A stretch of DNA of 10,275 bases, from assembly GCA_905221065.1 (NCBI GenBank), contig CAJNBS010000028.1:1-10275 (forward strand), written 5' to 3'. This stretch comes from a bacterium. Its GTDB lineage: Bacteria; Bacillota; Bacilli; Lactobacillales; Streptococcaceae. Below the pieces are notes generated by a model. That model was not told the DNA's origin, ran no database searches, and worked only from the letters and a program-made list of their open reading frames with translations. The position numbers and the translations under genes are program-made. Positions 1-4,725 of the stretch are shown in pieces (position 1 is the first letter of the stretch; the number at the start of each line of letters is the position of its first letter).

Positions 1-4
1 TATC

Positions 5-34
5 AAAAAAGAAAGGACGAAATTTGTCCTTTCT
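5..34 (-). terminator. Rho-independent terminator, leftward
   Basis: A perfect 9-bp stem (AGAAAGGAC at 10-18 with GTCCTTTCT at 26-34) and a 7-nt loop are followed, reading leftwards, by a run of six T (A5-A10 on the plus strand). It would end transcripts leaving rplS and the tRNA. Seen directly; termination itself is inferred. Confidence 0.75.
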
Positions 35-92
35 AGATCTTAGCTTTTCTTCAACCCACTACAGTTGACAAAGAGCCATATTATGGAGATAA

Positions 93-147
93 TGAACTGC
101 ACCCCAAAAGTTAGACAGAAAAAATCTAACTTTTGGGGGTCAGTACA
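93..147. mobile_element. 55-bp palindromic mini-element made of two IS3-type terminal repeats (MITE-like)
   Basis: Two 23-bp terminal repeats, 93-115 and 125-147, are inverted copies matching at 20 of 23 positions and separated only by 9 nt (CAGAAAAAA). The outer ends read TGAACTGCACCCC and, on the other strand, TGTACTGACCCCC, beginning with TG as IS3-family ends do. The trinucleotide TAA lies immediately outside both ends (90-92 and 148-150), which fits the 3-bp target duplication typical of IS3/IS150-group insertions. There is no room for a transposase, so this is a non-autonomous remnant or MITE that could only move in trans. The outer repeat closely resembles the IS end at 10141 (TGTACTGACCCC). 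It can also fold into a strong hairpin and may block or end transcription. Confidence 0.8.
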
Positions 148-175
148 TAAATCCCCTATATTATGCGTTCTTTTA

Positions 176-209
176 ATATCAAAGACTTTTTGACAAACTT
201 CTTTGATAT
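176..209. repeat. Imperfect palindrome beside tRNA-Arg
   Basis: ATATCAAAGA (176-185) is the exact reverse complement of TCTTTGATAT (200-209), with a 14-nt spacer. No T-run follows the stem on either strand, so it is not a standard terminator. It lies 9 nt beyond the 3' end of the tRNA. It could be a 3' processing structure, a protein-binding site or part of an old insertion; the sequence does not decide. Confidence 0.5.
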
Positions 210-218
210 CTAATTACA

Positions 219-290
219 TGCCCCCTGCCGGAATCGAACCAGCAACTACTCCTTAGGAGGGAGTTGTTATATCCATTGAACTAAGGGAGC
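219..290 (-). tRNA. tRNA-Arg (anticodon CCT)
   Basis: Read on the minus strand, the acceptor GCTCCCT (284-290) pairs with AGGGGGC (220-226, one T-G pair), and the discriminator A is at 219. The anticodon arm is ACTCC-loop-GGAGT with the 7-nt loop CTCCTAA, giving anticodon CCT, which reads the rare Arg codon AGG. The T arm contains GGTTCGATTCC. No CCA is encoded after the discriminator, so it must be added enzymatically. It follows rplS on the same strand, with the rplS terminator hairpin between them and no clear promoter of its own. Confidence 0.95.
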
Positions 291-295
291 TAGAT

Positions 296-325
296 AAAAA
301 CTCTGCTGAAAAAGCAGAGTTTTTT
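296..325 (-). terminator. rplS terminator (hairpin usable both ways)
   Basis: AAAAACTCTGCT and AGCAGAGTTTTTT form a stem closed by a short A-rich loop. Reading leftwards the stem is followed by a T-run, directly after the rplS stop codon. The A and T flanks make it symmetric. It lies only 5 nt from the 5' end of tRNA-Arg. Confidence 0.8.
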
Positions 326-332
326 AGTCGAA

Positions 333-680
333 TTAACGACGGATTTCTTTGATACGAGCTGCTTTACCTTGAAGAGCACGCAAGTAGTACAATTTCGCAC
401 GACGTACTTTACCGTAACGAACAACTTCGATTTTTTCAACACGTGGAGTGTGGATTGGGAAGATACGCTCAACACCTACACCGTTAGAGATTTTACGAAC
501 TGTGTAGTTTTCTGAGATGCCAGCACCTTTACGTGCGATAACAACACCTTCAAAAATCTGGATACGTTCACGGTTACCTTCGACAACTTTCGCGTGTACA
601 CGAACAGTGTCACCAGGACGGAATGATGGGATATCTGTACGAAGTTGACCTTCAGTCAAGCTTTGGATTAATGGATTCAT
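333..680 (-). CDS. rplS: 50S ribosomal protein L19
   Basis: A 115-residue protein, the usual length of bacterial L19, which lies at the interface between the large and small ribosomal subunits. It shows the family's landmarks: [20 protein letters not shown] at about 21-40, [10 protein letters not shown] at about 43-52, [12 protein letters not shown] at about 68-79, and the basic tail beginning [11 protein letters not shown]. The ATG at 678-680 has AGGAGAA (685-691) just upstream. A hairpin-rich leader (707-772) and a promoter (798-827) lie upstream, and a terminator follows the stop. It is also downstream of chorismate mutase and two crcB genes on the same strand with no terminator between, so read-through from that unit is possible. 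Confidence 0.98.
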
Positions 681-706
681 TTTATTCTCCTATCTTTGTC
701 AATCTT

Positions 707-772
707 GAGGAATCTTCCTCAGCGGATAAACTGTATTTTTGTGCGTCCATTACACACAAGATACAGTTTACC
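707..772 (-). promoter_or_regulatory. Structured 5' leader of rplS (candidate L19 autoregulatory leader)
   Basis: The minus-strand leader folds into two parts. A long stem joins GGTAAACTGTAT (761-772) to ATACAGTTTATCC (724-736), with an inner 7-bp stem TTGTGTG/CGCACAA (753-759 with 739-745) over a 7-nt loop. A perfect GAGGAA-GA-TTCCTC hairpin (707-720) follows, about 15 nt before the ribosome-binding site. An L19 leader family is described for low-GC Gram-positive bacteria, in which L19 is thought to bind its own mRNA. The position and hairpins fit, but I cannot match the covariance model here. Neither hairpin is followed by a T-run, so control at translation is more likely than attenuation. 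Confidence 0.6.
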
Positions 773-797
773 AAATTTCTACAAAAAAGTAAAGAAA

Positions 798-827
798 TTT
801 ATAGCAGAATTCCTAAAAAAATCGCAA
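798..827 (-). promoter_or_regulatory. Candidate rplS promoter
   Basis: On the minus strand TTGCGA (822-827) and TATAAA (798-803) are 18 bp apart, just upstream of the structured leader and overlapping the 3' end of crcB. Assigned by sequence only. Confidence 0.5.
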
Positions 828-1128
828 CTAAACCACCTAAATAGGTCAAAGCCAAATAAGAATAAAAGACCTTCTTATCACTTAGCAACCTTTGGAGTTC
901 GTCATTCAAGGTCGAAAAAGTTGTCAAACCTCCACAAAATCCTGTCGCTAAAACAGCATAGACTTCCTTAGATTCCACATGATTGTAGAATAAGCCAATT
1001 AAAAAGCAACCTAAAAGATTTGCGATCAGAGTCCCGAGTGGCAATTTAGAAGTTTGATTATAGCGGGAAAAGAAATACCGTACTAAAGCCCCAAAACCAC
1101 AAGCAATTGCAAGATAAATGATTACCAT
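799..1128 (-). CDS. crcB: CrcB/Fluc fluoride channel subunit (downstream copy)
   Basis: A 109-residue, four-helix membrane protein of the CrcB/Fluc family, which exports fluoride passively as a dual-topology dimer. Family signatures are GALVRY (13-18), LGTLIANLLG (31-40, with the pore Asn at 37) and TGFCGGLTTFST (62-73). The ATG overlaps the end of the upstream crcB by 7 nt, so the two are probably translationally coupled. Small crcB genes in adjacent pairs in Gram-positive bacteria are generally taken to form heterodimers. The second position of the Phe box (FxxF in well-studied Fluc channels) is Leu74 here. The gene ends inside the rplS promoter region. Confidence 0.93.
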   Translation of the reverse strand: MVIIYLAIACGFGALVRYFFSRYNQTSKLPLGTLIANLLGCFLIGLFYNHVESKEVYAVLATGFCGGLTTFSTLNDELQRLLSDKKVFYSYLALTYLGGLVAIFLGILL

Positions 1129-1496
1129 TTTTTCCTCCCTAGACAGTAAGCCAAAAGCAGGCCTCCACCGATGCTCAAAAGCAAATACAGAACTAAACTC
1201 AGATAACGCCCTGTATCAAGCAGTTTGACAGCATCAAGCATGAGGCTAGAAAAGGTTGTCAAACCTCCGCAAAAACCCGTCCCCAGTGCTAAAACCAATC
1301 CCTTACTAGTCCCCTTATAGACCAGATAGCCCTTGACAAGATAAACCAAGCAGAAAATTCCCAGATAGTTGACAAAGAGAGTTCCCCAAGGGAAATCTGG
1401 ACTGGCTGGTAACCAAGTGGAAACTAGATAGCGAACCAATCCGCCCACCATAGCAGCTAGAAAAATTCCTAGCGGATAAAATTGTTCTTTTTTCAT
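1122..1496 (-). CDS. crcB: CrcB/Fluc fluoride channel subunit (upstream copy)
   Basis: A 124-residue hydrophobic protein with the same plan as its partner: VGGLVRY (17-23), WGTLFVNYLG (37-46, pore Asn43) and GTGFCGGLTTFSS (72-84). The C-terminus ends in RKKW. Its start overlaps the chorismate mutase stop by 4 nt (ATGA) and its end overlaps the next crcB by 7 nt, so all three genes are one translationally coupled unit. The second Phe-box position is Leu85, as in the partner. No fluoride riboswitch is recognisable upstream; expression appears to come from the chorismate mutase promoter. The role is fluoride export, by family membership. Confidence 0.93.
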   Translation of the reverse strand: MKKEQFYPLGIFLAAMVGGLVRYLVSTWLPASPDFPWGTLFVNYLGIFCLVYLVKGYLVYKGTSKGLVLALGTGFCGGLTTFSSLMLDAVKLLDTGRYLSLVLYLLLSIGGGLLLAYCLGRKKW

Positions 1497-1759
1497 TTGA
1501 TGTTTTGATCCTGATAATCACGTGAACGTTTGAGTATGTCCGAAAAAGTCGCAACGATAGTCTCCTGATAGCGCTTATCCTCTACACGACTTCTAACCTT
1601 TTCAAAAATAACCTCTTCTCTCTTAGTATCCAAAATCGGTTTACCTGATGCTTTTTTATAAGCAACTACCCCCTCAACCAAATGCATTCGTTCTTCTAAC
1701 AATTTGACAATTTGGTCGTCGATTTGATCAATTTCTTGACGAATAATATCTAAATCCAT
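1493..1759 (-). CDS. Chorismate mutase, AroQ class, monofunctional
   Basis: An 88-residue all-helical protein that converts chorismate to prephenate, the first step of the Phe/Tyr branch. Aligned by eye with the E. coli chorismate mutase domain, every active-site position is kept: Arg7, Arg24, Lys35, Asp44, Arg47, Glu48 and Gln83, corresponding to Arg11, Arg28, Lys39, Asp48, Arg51, Glu52 and Gln88. The domain stands alone, with no fused dehydratase or DAHP synthase part. The ATG is preceded by a strong AAAGGAGGAGA site. It leads a coupled unit with two fluoride-channel genes; no metabolic link is evident, so the pairing may just reflect shared transcription. Confidence 0.93.
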   Translation of the reverse strand: MDLDIIRQEIDQIDDQIVKLLEERMHLVEGVVAYKKASGKPILDTKREEVIFEKVRSRVEDKRYQETIVATFSDILKRSRDYQDQNIK

Positions 1760-1783
1760 ACAGTCTCCTCCTTTATTTGAATT

Positions 1784-1792
1784 ATTGTATCA
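1784..1792 (-). promoter_or_regulatory. Candidate extended -10 promoter for chorismate mutase-crcB-crcB
   Basis: The minus strand reads TGATACAAT, an extended -10 hexamer, about 25 nt before the chorismate mutase start. No good -35 is visible, as is common for extended -10 promoters in streptococci. Confidence 0.5.
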
Positions 1793-1834
1793 AAAAGCCA
1801 CCAAATAGGCTAGTAAAATCCCAACTCACGATAA

Positions 1835-1865
1835 GAAAAATGCACTGATTGATTGCATCAGCGCA
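1835..1865 (-). terminator. Flavodoxin terminator
   Basis: On the minus strand TGCGCTGAT (1857-1865) pairs with ATCAGTGCA (1841-1849, one G-T pair) over a 7-nt loop and is followed by TTTTT. It lies 9 nt past the flavodoxin stop and separates that gene from the chorismate mutase unit. Confidence 0.8.
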
Positions 1866-1874
1866 CTTTTATGC

Positions 1875-2318
1875 TTATCCTACTTTAGCAGCCAATTCTT
1901 CTGCGAATTGTTCCAAGCGTTCAATATCTTCTTCTTCGGCAGAAAGATCAACTTTAACACACTCTGAACCTTTTTCTGCTCCTGTTGAAACAAAGACACG
2001 GTCAAAGTCATCAACAGCCTTACAAAATTCATCGTAGAAGGTATCTCCTGAGCCAACCACTCCGTAGATTTTGCCATTCAAGTTGAGGTCAGCTAAGTCT
2101 TCGTAGAAGTCCATCATCTCATCTGGCAATTCTCCATCACCATAAGTATAGGTCGCAACGATAGCGATGTCTGCTTCCAAGAAGTCTGAAGCGTCAACAG
2201 TTGTACATTCATCAACATCGACATCCAAGCCCAAGTCACGTAATTTGTCTGCTACAATATCTGCAATTTCTTCGGTATTACCGGTCATACTGGCAAATAC
2301 AATTTTTGCTAATGCCAT
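1875..2318 (-). CDS. Short-chain flavodoxin
   Basis: A 147-residue, acidic, FMN-binding electron carrier of short-chain length. The phosphate-binding loop is SMTGNT (10-15). The two isoalloxazine loops are TYTYGDGELPDEM (56-68) and GSGDTFYDEF (89-98). The start is the ATG at 2316-2318 with GAGGAGG (2323-2329) upstream. It is transcribed alone, between its own promoter and terminator, and diverges from pde2. The redox partner cannot be told from the neighbours. Confidence 0.95.
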   Translation of the reverse strand: MALAKIVFASMTGNTEEIADIVADKLRDLGLDVDVDECTTVDASDFLEADIAIVATYTYGDGELPDEMMDFYEDLADLNLNGKIYGVVGSGDTFYDEFCKAVDDFDRVFVSTGAEKGSECVKVDLSAEEEDIERLEQFAEELAAKVG

Positions 2319-2345
2319 ATCGTCCTCCTCAATTTATCTTTCTCC

Positions 2346-2354
2346 ATTATATCA
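2346..2354 (-). promoter_or_regulatory. Flavodoxin promoter (extended -10)
   Basis: The minus strand reads TGATATAAT, a consensus -10 with the TG extension, 27 nt before the flavodoxin ATG. The -35 position is only T-rich. It sits back to back with the pde2 promoter. Confidence 0.65.
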
Positions 2355-2386
2355 CATCTTTTTCATTTTAAAAATAAAAATTCTTG

Positions 2387-2395
2387 TGCTACAAT
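2387..2395 (+). promoter_or_regulatory. pde2 promoter (extended -10)
   Basis: TGCTACAAT is an extended -10 located 26 nt before the pde2 ATG. The upstream A/T-rich stretch has no clear -35. Confidence 0.6.
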
Positions 2396-2421
2396 GAAAT
2401 GAGAAAGAATTGAGGTTATTT

Positions 2422-3357
2422 ATGGACATTTGCCATCAAATTTTAGAAAAAATTAAAGAATATGACACGATTATCATTCACCGTCATATGAAACCAGACC
2501 CAGATGCCTTGGGAAGTCAGGTTGGATTGAAATCCTTGCTGGAACATCATTTCCCAGAAAAAATCATCAAAGCCGTTGGTTTTGATGAACCAACTCTTAC
2601 TTGGATGGCTGAAATGGATCTTGTTGAAGATAGTACCTACCAAGGAGCCCTTGTCATCGTCTGTGATACGGCCAATACTGCTCGTATCGATGATAAGCGC
2701 TATAGTCAAGGTGATTTTCTCATTAAGATTGACCACCATCCAAATGATGATGTATATGGTGACCTATCTTGGGTGGATACTAGTGCAAGTAGCGCTAGTG
2801 AGATGATTACCCTATTTGCCCAAACAACCCAACTGGCCTTGTCAGATCGTGCTGCGGAGTTGCTCTTTGCAGGAATTGTGGGTGATACAGGTCGCTTCCT
2901 CTACCCTTCTACGACTGCACGCACCCTCCGCCTGGCTGCCTCTCTGAGAGAACAGAACTTTGACTTTGCGGCTCTCACTCGCAAAATGGACACTATGAGC
3001 TACAAAATTGCGAAACTTCAAGGCTACATCTACGACCATCTGGAAGTGGATGAAAATGGTGCCGCTCGCGTCATCCTGAGTCAAGAAGTCTTGAAACAAT
3101 TCAATGTTTCCGATGCTGAAACTGCAGCTATTGTGGGTGCACCTGGACGCATTGACAGTGTAAGTCTTTGGGGAATTTTTGTGGAGCAGGCTGATGGCCA
3201 CTACCGCGTTCGCTTACGCAGTAAAATCCATCCTATCAATGAAATTGCCAAGGAACATGATGGCGGAGGCCACCCTCTAGCAAGCGGTGCTAATTCCTAT
3301 AGTCTAGAGGAAAACGAAATCATCTACCAAAAGTTAAAAAACTTGCTTAAAAACTGA
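2422..3357 (+). CDS. pde2: DHH/DHHA1 phosphodiesterase, Pde2/NrnA type
   Basis: A 311-residue cytoplasmic enzyme. DHH-domain metal ligands are visible in order: HMKPDPD (22-28; His22, Asp26, Asp28), CDTA (Asp82), DHHP (Asp104-His105-His106) and GIVGDTGRF (Asp155). The DHHA1 substrate-binding motif GGGHP is at 281-285. There is no PAS, GGDEF or membrane part, which separates it from GdpP/Pde1. The pneumococcal protein of this type, Pde2, degrades pApA (and c-di-AMP) to AMP, completing c-di-AMP turnover. I chose the ATG at 2422 because TTGAGG (2410-2415) lies 6 nt upstream; the in-frame TTG at 2410 is part of that site. A promoter lies directly upstream; rpmE2 follows with its own promoter. Confidence 0.92.
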   Translation: MDICHQILEKIKEYDTIIIHRHMKPDPDALGSQVGLKSLLEHHFPEKIIKAVGFDEPTLTWMAEMDLVEDSTYQGALVIVCDTANTARIDDKRYSQGDFLIKIDHHPNDDVYGDLSWVDTSASSASEMITLFAQTTQLALSDRAAELLFAGIVGDTGRFLYPSTTARTLRLAASLREQNFDFAALTRKMDTMSYKIAKLQGYIYDHLEVDENGAARVILSQEVLKQFNVSDAETAAIVGAPGRIDSVSLWGIFVEQADGHYRVRLRSKIHPINEIAKEHDGGGHPLASGANSYSLEENEIIYQKLKNLLKN

Positions 3358-3365
3358 TAAAATAC

Positions 3366-3394
3366 TTGCCAAACTTTTCAGAATCTGATAGACT
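3366..3394 (+). promoter_or_regulatory. Candidate rpmE2 promoter
   Basis: TTGCCA (3366-3371) and TAGACT (3389-3394) are exactly 17 bp apart in the gap between pde2 and rpmE2. The -10 is weak (4 of 6). Confidence 0.45.
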
Positions 3395-3452
3395 AGTATG
3401 GTAACAATCTATGGCTCGCAAAGAGACCATGGCAGAAAGGAAATATTGCAAA

Positions 3453-3695
3453 ATGAAAAAAGATATCCATCCAGAATATCGCCCAGTTGTCTTCATGGAC
3501 ACAACTACTGGTTACCAATTCCTTAGCGGTTCAACAAAACGCTCTAACGAAACAGTTGAGTTCGAAGGCGAAACTTACCCATTGATCCGTGTGGAAATTT
3601 CATCAGACTCACACCCATTCTACACTGGACGTCAAAAGTTCACTCAAGCAGATGGACGCGTGGATCGTTTCAACAAAAAATACGGTCTCAAATAA
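3453..3695 (+). CDS. rpmE2: 50S ribosomal protein L31, type B (zinc-independent)
   Basis: An 80-residue L31 starting [14 protein letters not shown] and containing [10 protein letters not shown] near the middle. It contains no cysteine, so it lacks the zinc-binding CxxC of type A L31. Type B L31 often replaces the zinc form when zinc is scarce; whether a type A copy exists elsewhere is not visible. I chose the ATG at 3453, which gives the standard N-terminus. AAAGGA (3436-3441) is 11 nt upstream, a rather long spacing. In-frame ATGs further upstream (3411, 3429) would add residues not normal for L31. Confidence 0.96.
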
Positions 3696-3700
3696 TGATA

Positions 3701-3727
3701 AAAAGACAGCTTCGGCTGTTCTTTTTT
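3701..3727 (+). terminator. rpmE2 terminator with TTCG loop
   Basis: ACAGC-TTCG-GCTGT with flanking A and T tracts (AAAAG before, CTTTTTT after) starts 6 nt after the rpmE2 stop. TTCG is an unusually stable tetraloop. Confidence 0.85.
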
Positions 3728-3765
3728 GTTTCTTGAAATTAACTGCTGTTTCATGTTCCAGCCTC

Positions 3766-3822
3766 AAAAAAACTTTGCACTCTAGATAGCCACACAATGG
3801 TTTCCAGAGTACAAAGTTTTTT
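3766..3822. repeat. Hairpin repeat, left copy, flanking the toxin-antitoxin module
   Basis: A 57-bp palindrome: AACTTTGCACTCTAGA pairs with TCCAGAGTACAAAGTT, extended inward by GCCA/TGGT around a 5-nt loop and outward by A and T runs. A second copy is at 4570-4625 in the same orientation. The two differ by one A, a loop base (A/G) and one arm base (C/T). The A- and T-run flanks allow it to work as a two-way terminator; it also lies directly upstream of the antitoxin promoter. Confidence 0.85.
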
Positions 3823-3823
3823 C

Positions 3824-3853
3824 TTGCCTAAAAAATATATACTAGCTATATAT
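3824..3853 (+). promoter_or_regulatory. Toxin-antitoxin promoter with overlapping operator palindrome
   Basis: TTGCCT (3824-3829) and TATATA (3847-3852) are 17 bp apart. A perfect inverted repeat, ATATATA-CTAGC-TATATAT (3835-3853), covers the -10. RelB-type antitoxins usually repress their own operon by binding palindromes of this kind, so this is the natural operator candidate. The AT-rich arms could also be chance. Confidence 0.5.
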
Positions 3854-3874
3854 CGTATAGATTGGAGATATGCC

Positions 3875-4159
3875 ATGACGACATCACTTACTAAGCAATA
3901 CAATTTTAAAATCAATGAGTCATCCATGGAACAGGCTAGAGCTATCATTAAGGAAAAAGGAATGACTATGGCGGATGCTATTAGTCTTTTTATCGAGCAG
4001 ATTGTTCTCGAACAGGATTTGCCAATAAAAACTGCAGAAGATTTACACCGTGAGCGATTGATTCAGGAACTACAAACCCAATCTGAACGCGCCTTAAGAG
4101 AATACGAATCCGGACAAGGAACCTCCCTAGACGATATGAGGCTACGATATGGCTTATAA
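3875..4159 (+). CDS. RelB/DinJ-family antitoxin
   Basis: A 94-residue protein. The first half (about 7-47) has the ribbon-helix-helix pattern of RelB/DinJ proteins: KQYNFKINESS as the strand, then EQARAIIKEKGMTMADAIS, then LFIEQIVLEQDLP. The charged C-terminal half (53-94) would wrap the toxin. The ATG at 3875 was chosen because TGGAGA (3863-3868) lies 6 nt upstream and translation from there begins directly with the DNA-binding strand; an earlier in-frame ATG at 3797 falls inside the hairpin repeat. The end overlaps the toxin start by 11 nt, the usual coupled arrangement. The antitoxin appears intact although the toxin is broken. Confidence 0.85.
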   Translation: MTTSLTKQYNFKINESSMEQARAIIKEKGMTMADAISLFIEQIVLEQDLPIKTAEDLHRERLIQELQTQSERALREYESGQGTSLDDMRLRYGL

Positions 4160-4503
4160 AGTAATTCTATCTACTGAAGTGAGTCAGGCAATTGACAGTA
4201 TTCATGATTACATTACTACTGTTCTTTTATCACCCCAGTCTGCTAAAAATACTGTGGCCAAAATTTTAGATGGGTTAAAAAGTTTAGAAACCTTTCCTGA
4301 AGCTGGCTTTGATGCAGATGAAAAAATCGGACTTAAAATCAATAGTAAGTACCCCACACGAGGAAAAATTATCGGTCAATATATCTTACTTTATCGATCA
4401 TACTCAAAGAACTGTTTTTCTTTCCCACTTATTCCACACAAAAAGCGACTATGTTACCTTGCTACAAAGCAAAAATAACAAAAACTCAAAATCATCATTT
4501 TAA
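4149..4503 (+). pseudogene. RelE/ParE-family toxin, frameshifted
   Basis: The first frame (4149 to about 4394) encodes a normal toxin start, MAYKVILSTEVSQAIDSI, then SPQSAKNT and a segment ending PTRGKIIGQYILLY. After that it goes off family and stops at 4478. The +1 frame takes over at about 4390 with FIDHTQRTVFLSHLFHTKSD and runs to the stop at 4503. Joined, the two make a protein of about 118 residues with the expected C-terminal RelE/ParE strands (TVFLSHLFHTKSDY). The break lies in CTTACTTTATCG; a net +1 change (one T gained, or two bases lost) explains it. The C-terminal strands hold catalytic or fold residues in these toxins, so the product is probably inactive. A sequencing error or recoding is possible but less likely. 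Confidence 0.75.
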
Positions 4504-4569
4504 TGTCCACTGCTCTCTTAATAGCCTTGTGATTATAAAGAATACAGTCTTCATTTTAACTAGAAAATC

Positions 4570-4625
4570 AAAAAACTTTGCACTCTAGATAGCCACACGA
4601 TGGTTTCTAGAGTACAAAGTTTTTT
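4570..4625. repeat. Hairpin repeat, right copy, flanking the toxin-antitoxin module
   Basis: A 56-bp copy of the 3766-3822 repeat in direct orientation. Here the arms AAAAAACTTTGCACTCTAGA and TCTAGAGTACAAAGTTTTTT match at 19 of 20 positions, slightly better than the left copy. It lies 66 nt after the broken toxin, where it can act as the terminator of the module. The gap 4504-4569 holds nothing else I recognise. Confidence 0.85.
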
Positions 4626-4674
4626 AATTTGACAAGATTTAGTCTTCCTTATCTTGATTTTCAGTTCCTTACCA

Positions 4675-4714
4675 ATAAAAAACTAAGCCTAGGACAATCT
4701 CCAAAGCTTAGTTT
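4675..4714 (-). terminator. Terminator of the regulator-amidase operon
   Basis: Reading leftwards, AACTAAGC (4706-4713) pairs with GCTTAGTT (4681-4688), with a short inner GGA/TCC pairing, followed by a T-run. It lies 12 nt past the amidase stop. Confidence 0.75.
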
Positions 4715-4725
4715 GATGTAGTTTC

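Noticed and set aside
35..92. Possible short coding remnant on the minus strand before the left terminator
   Set aside because: The frame is too short, and I have only a vague memory of similar sequence recurring in mitis-group intergenic regions. Nothing in the window supports a gene.
1..330. Integrated prophage or island boundary at tRNA-Arg
   Set aside because: No integrase, excisionase or repeated tRNA end is visible, and only 218 bases lie beyond the tRNA in this window. The short IS-derived element explains the visible insertion.
3411..3452. Longer L31 start at 3411 or 3429
   Set aside because: It would add residues not found on L31 type B, and the standard [11 protein letters not shown] start is at 3453.
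3797..3874. Upstream in-frame ATG that would extend the antitoxin by 26 residues
   Set aside because: It falls inside the hairpin repeat and upstream of the likely promoter. The ATG at 3875 has a well-placed TGGAGA and gives the normal family N-terminus.
4386..4400. Programmed +1 frameshift in the toxin, because CTTT resembles the prfB site
   Set aside because: The prfB site needs an in-frame stop after the slip codon and an internal Shine-Dalgarno just upstream. Neither is present, so a mutation is the simpler explanation.
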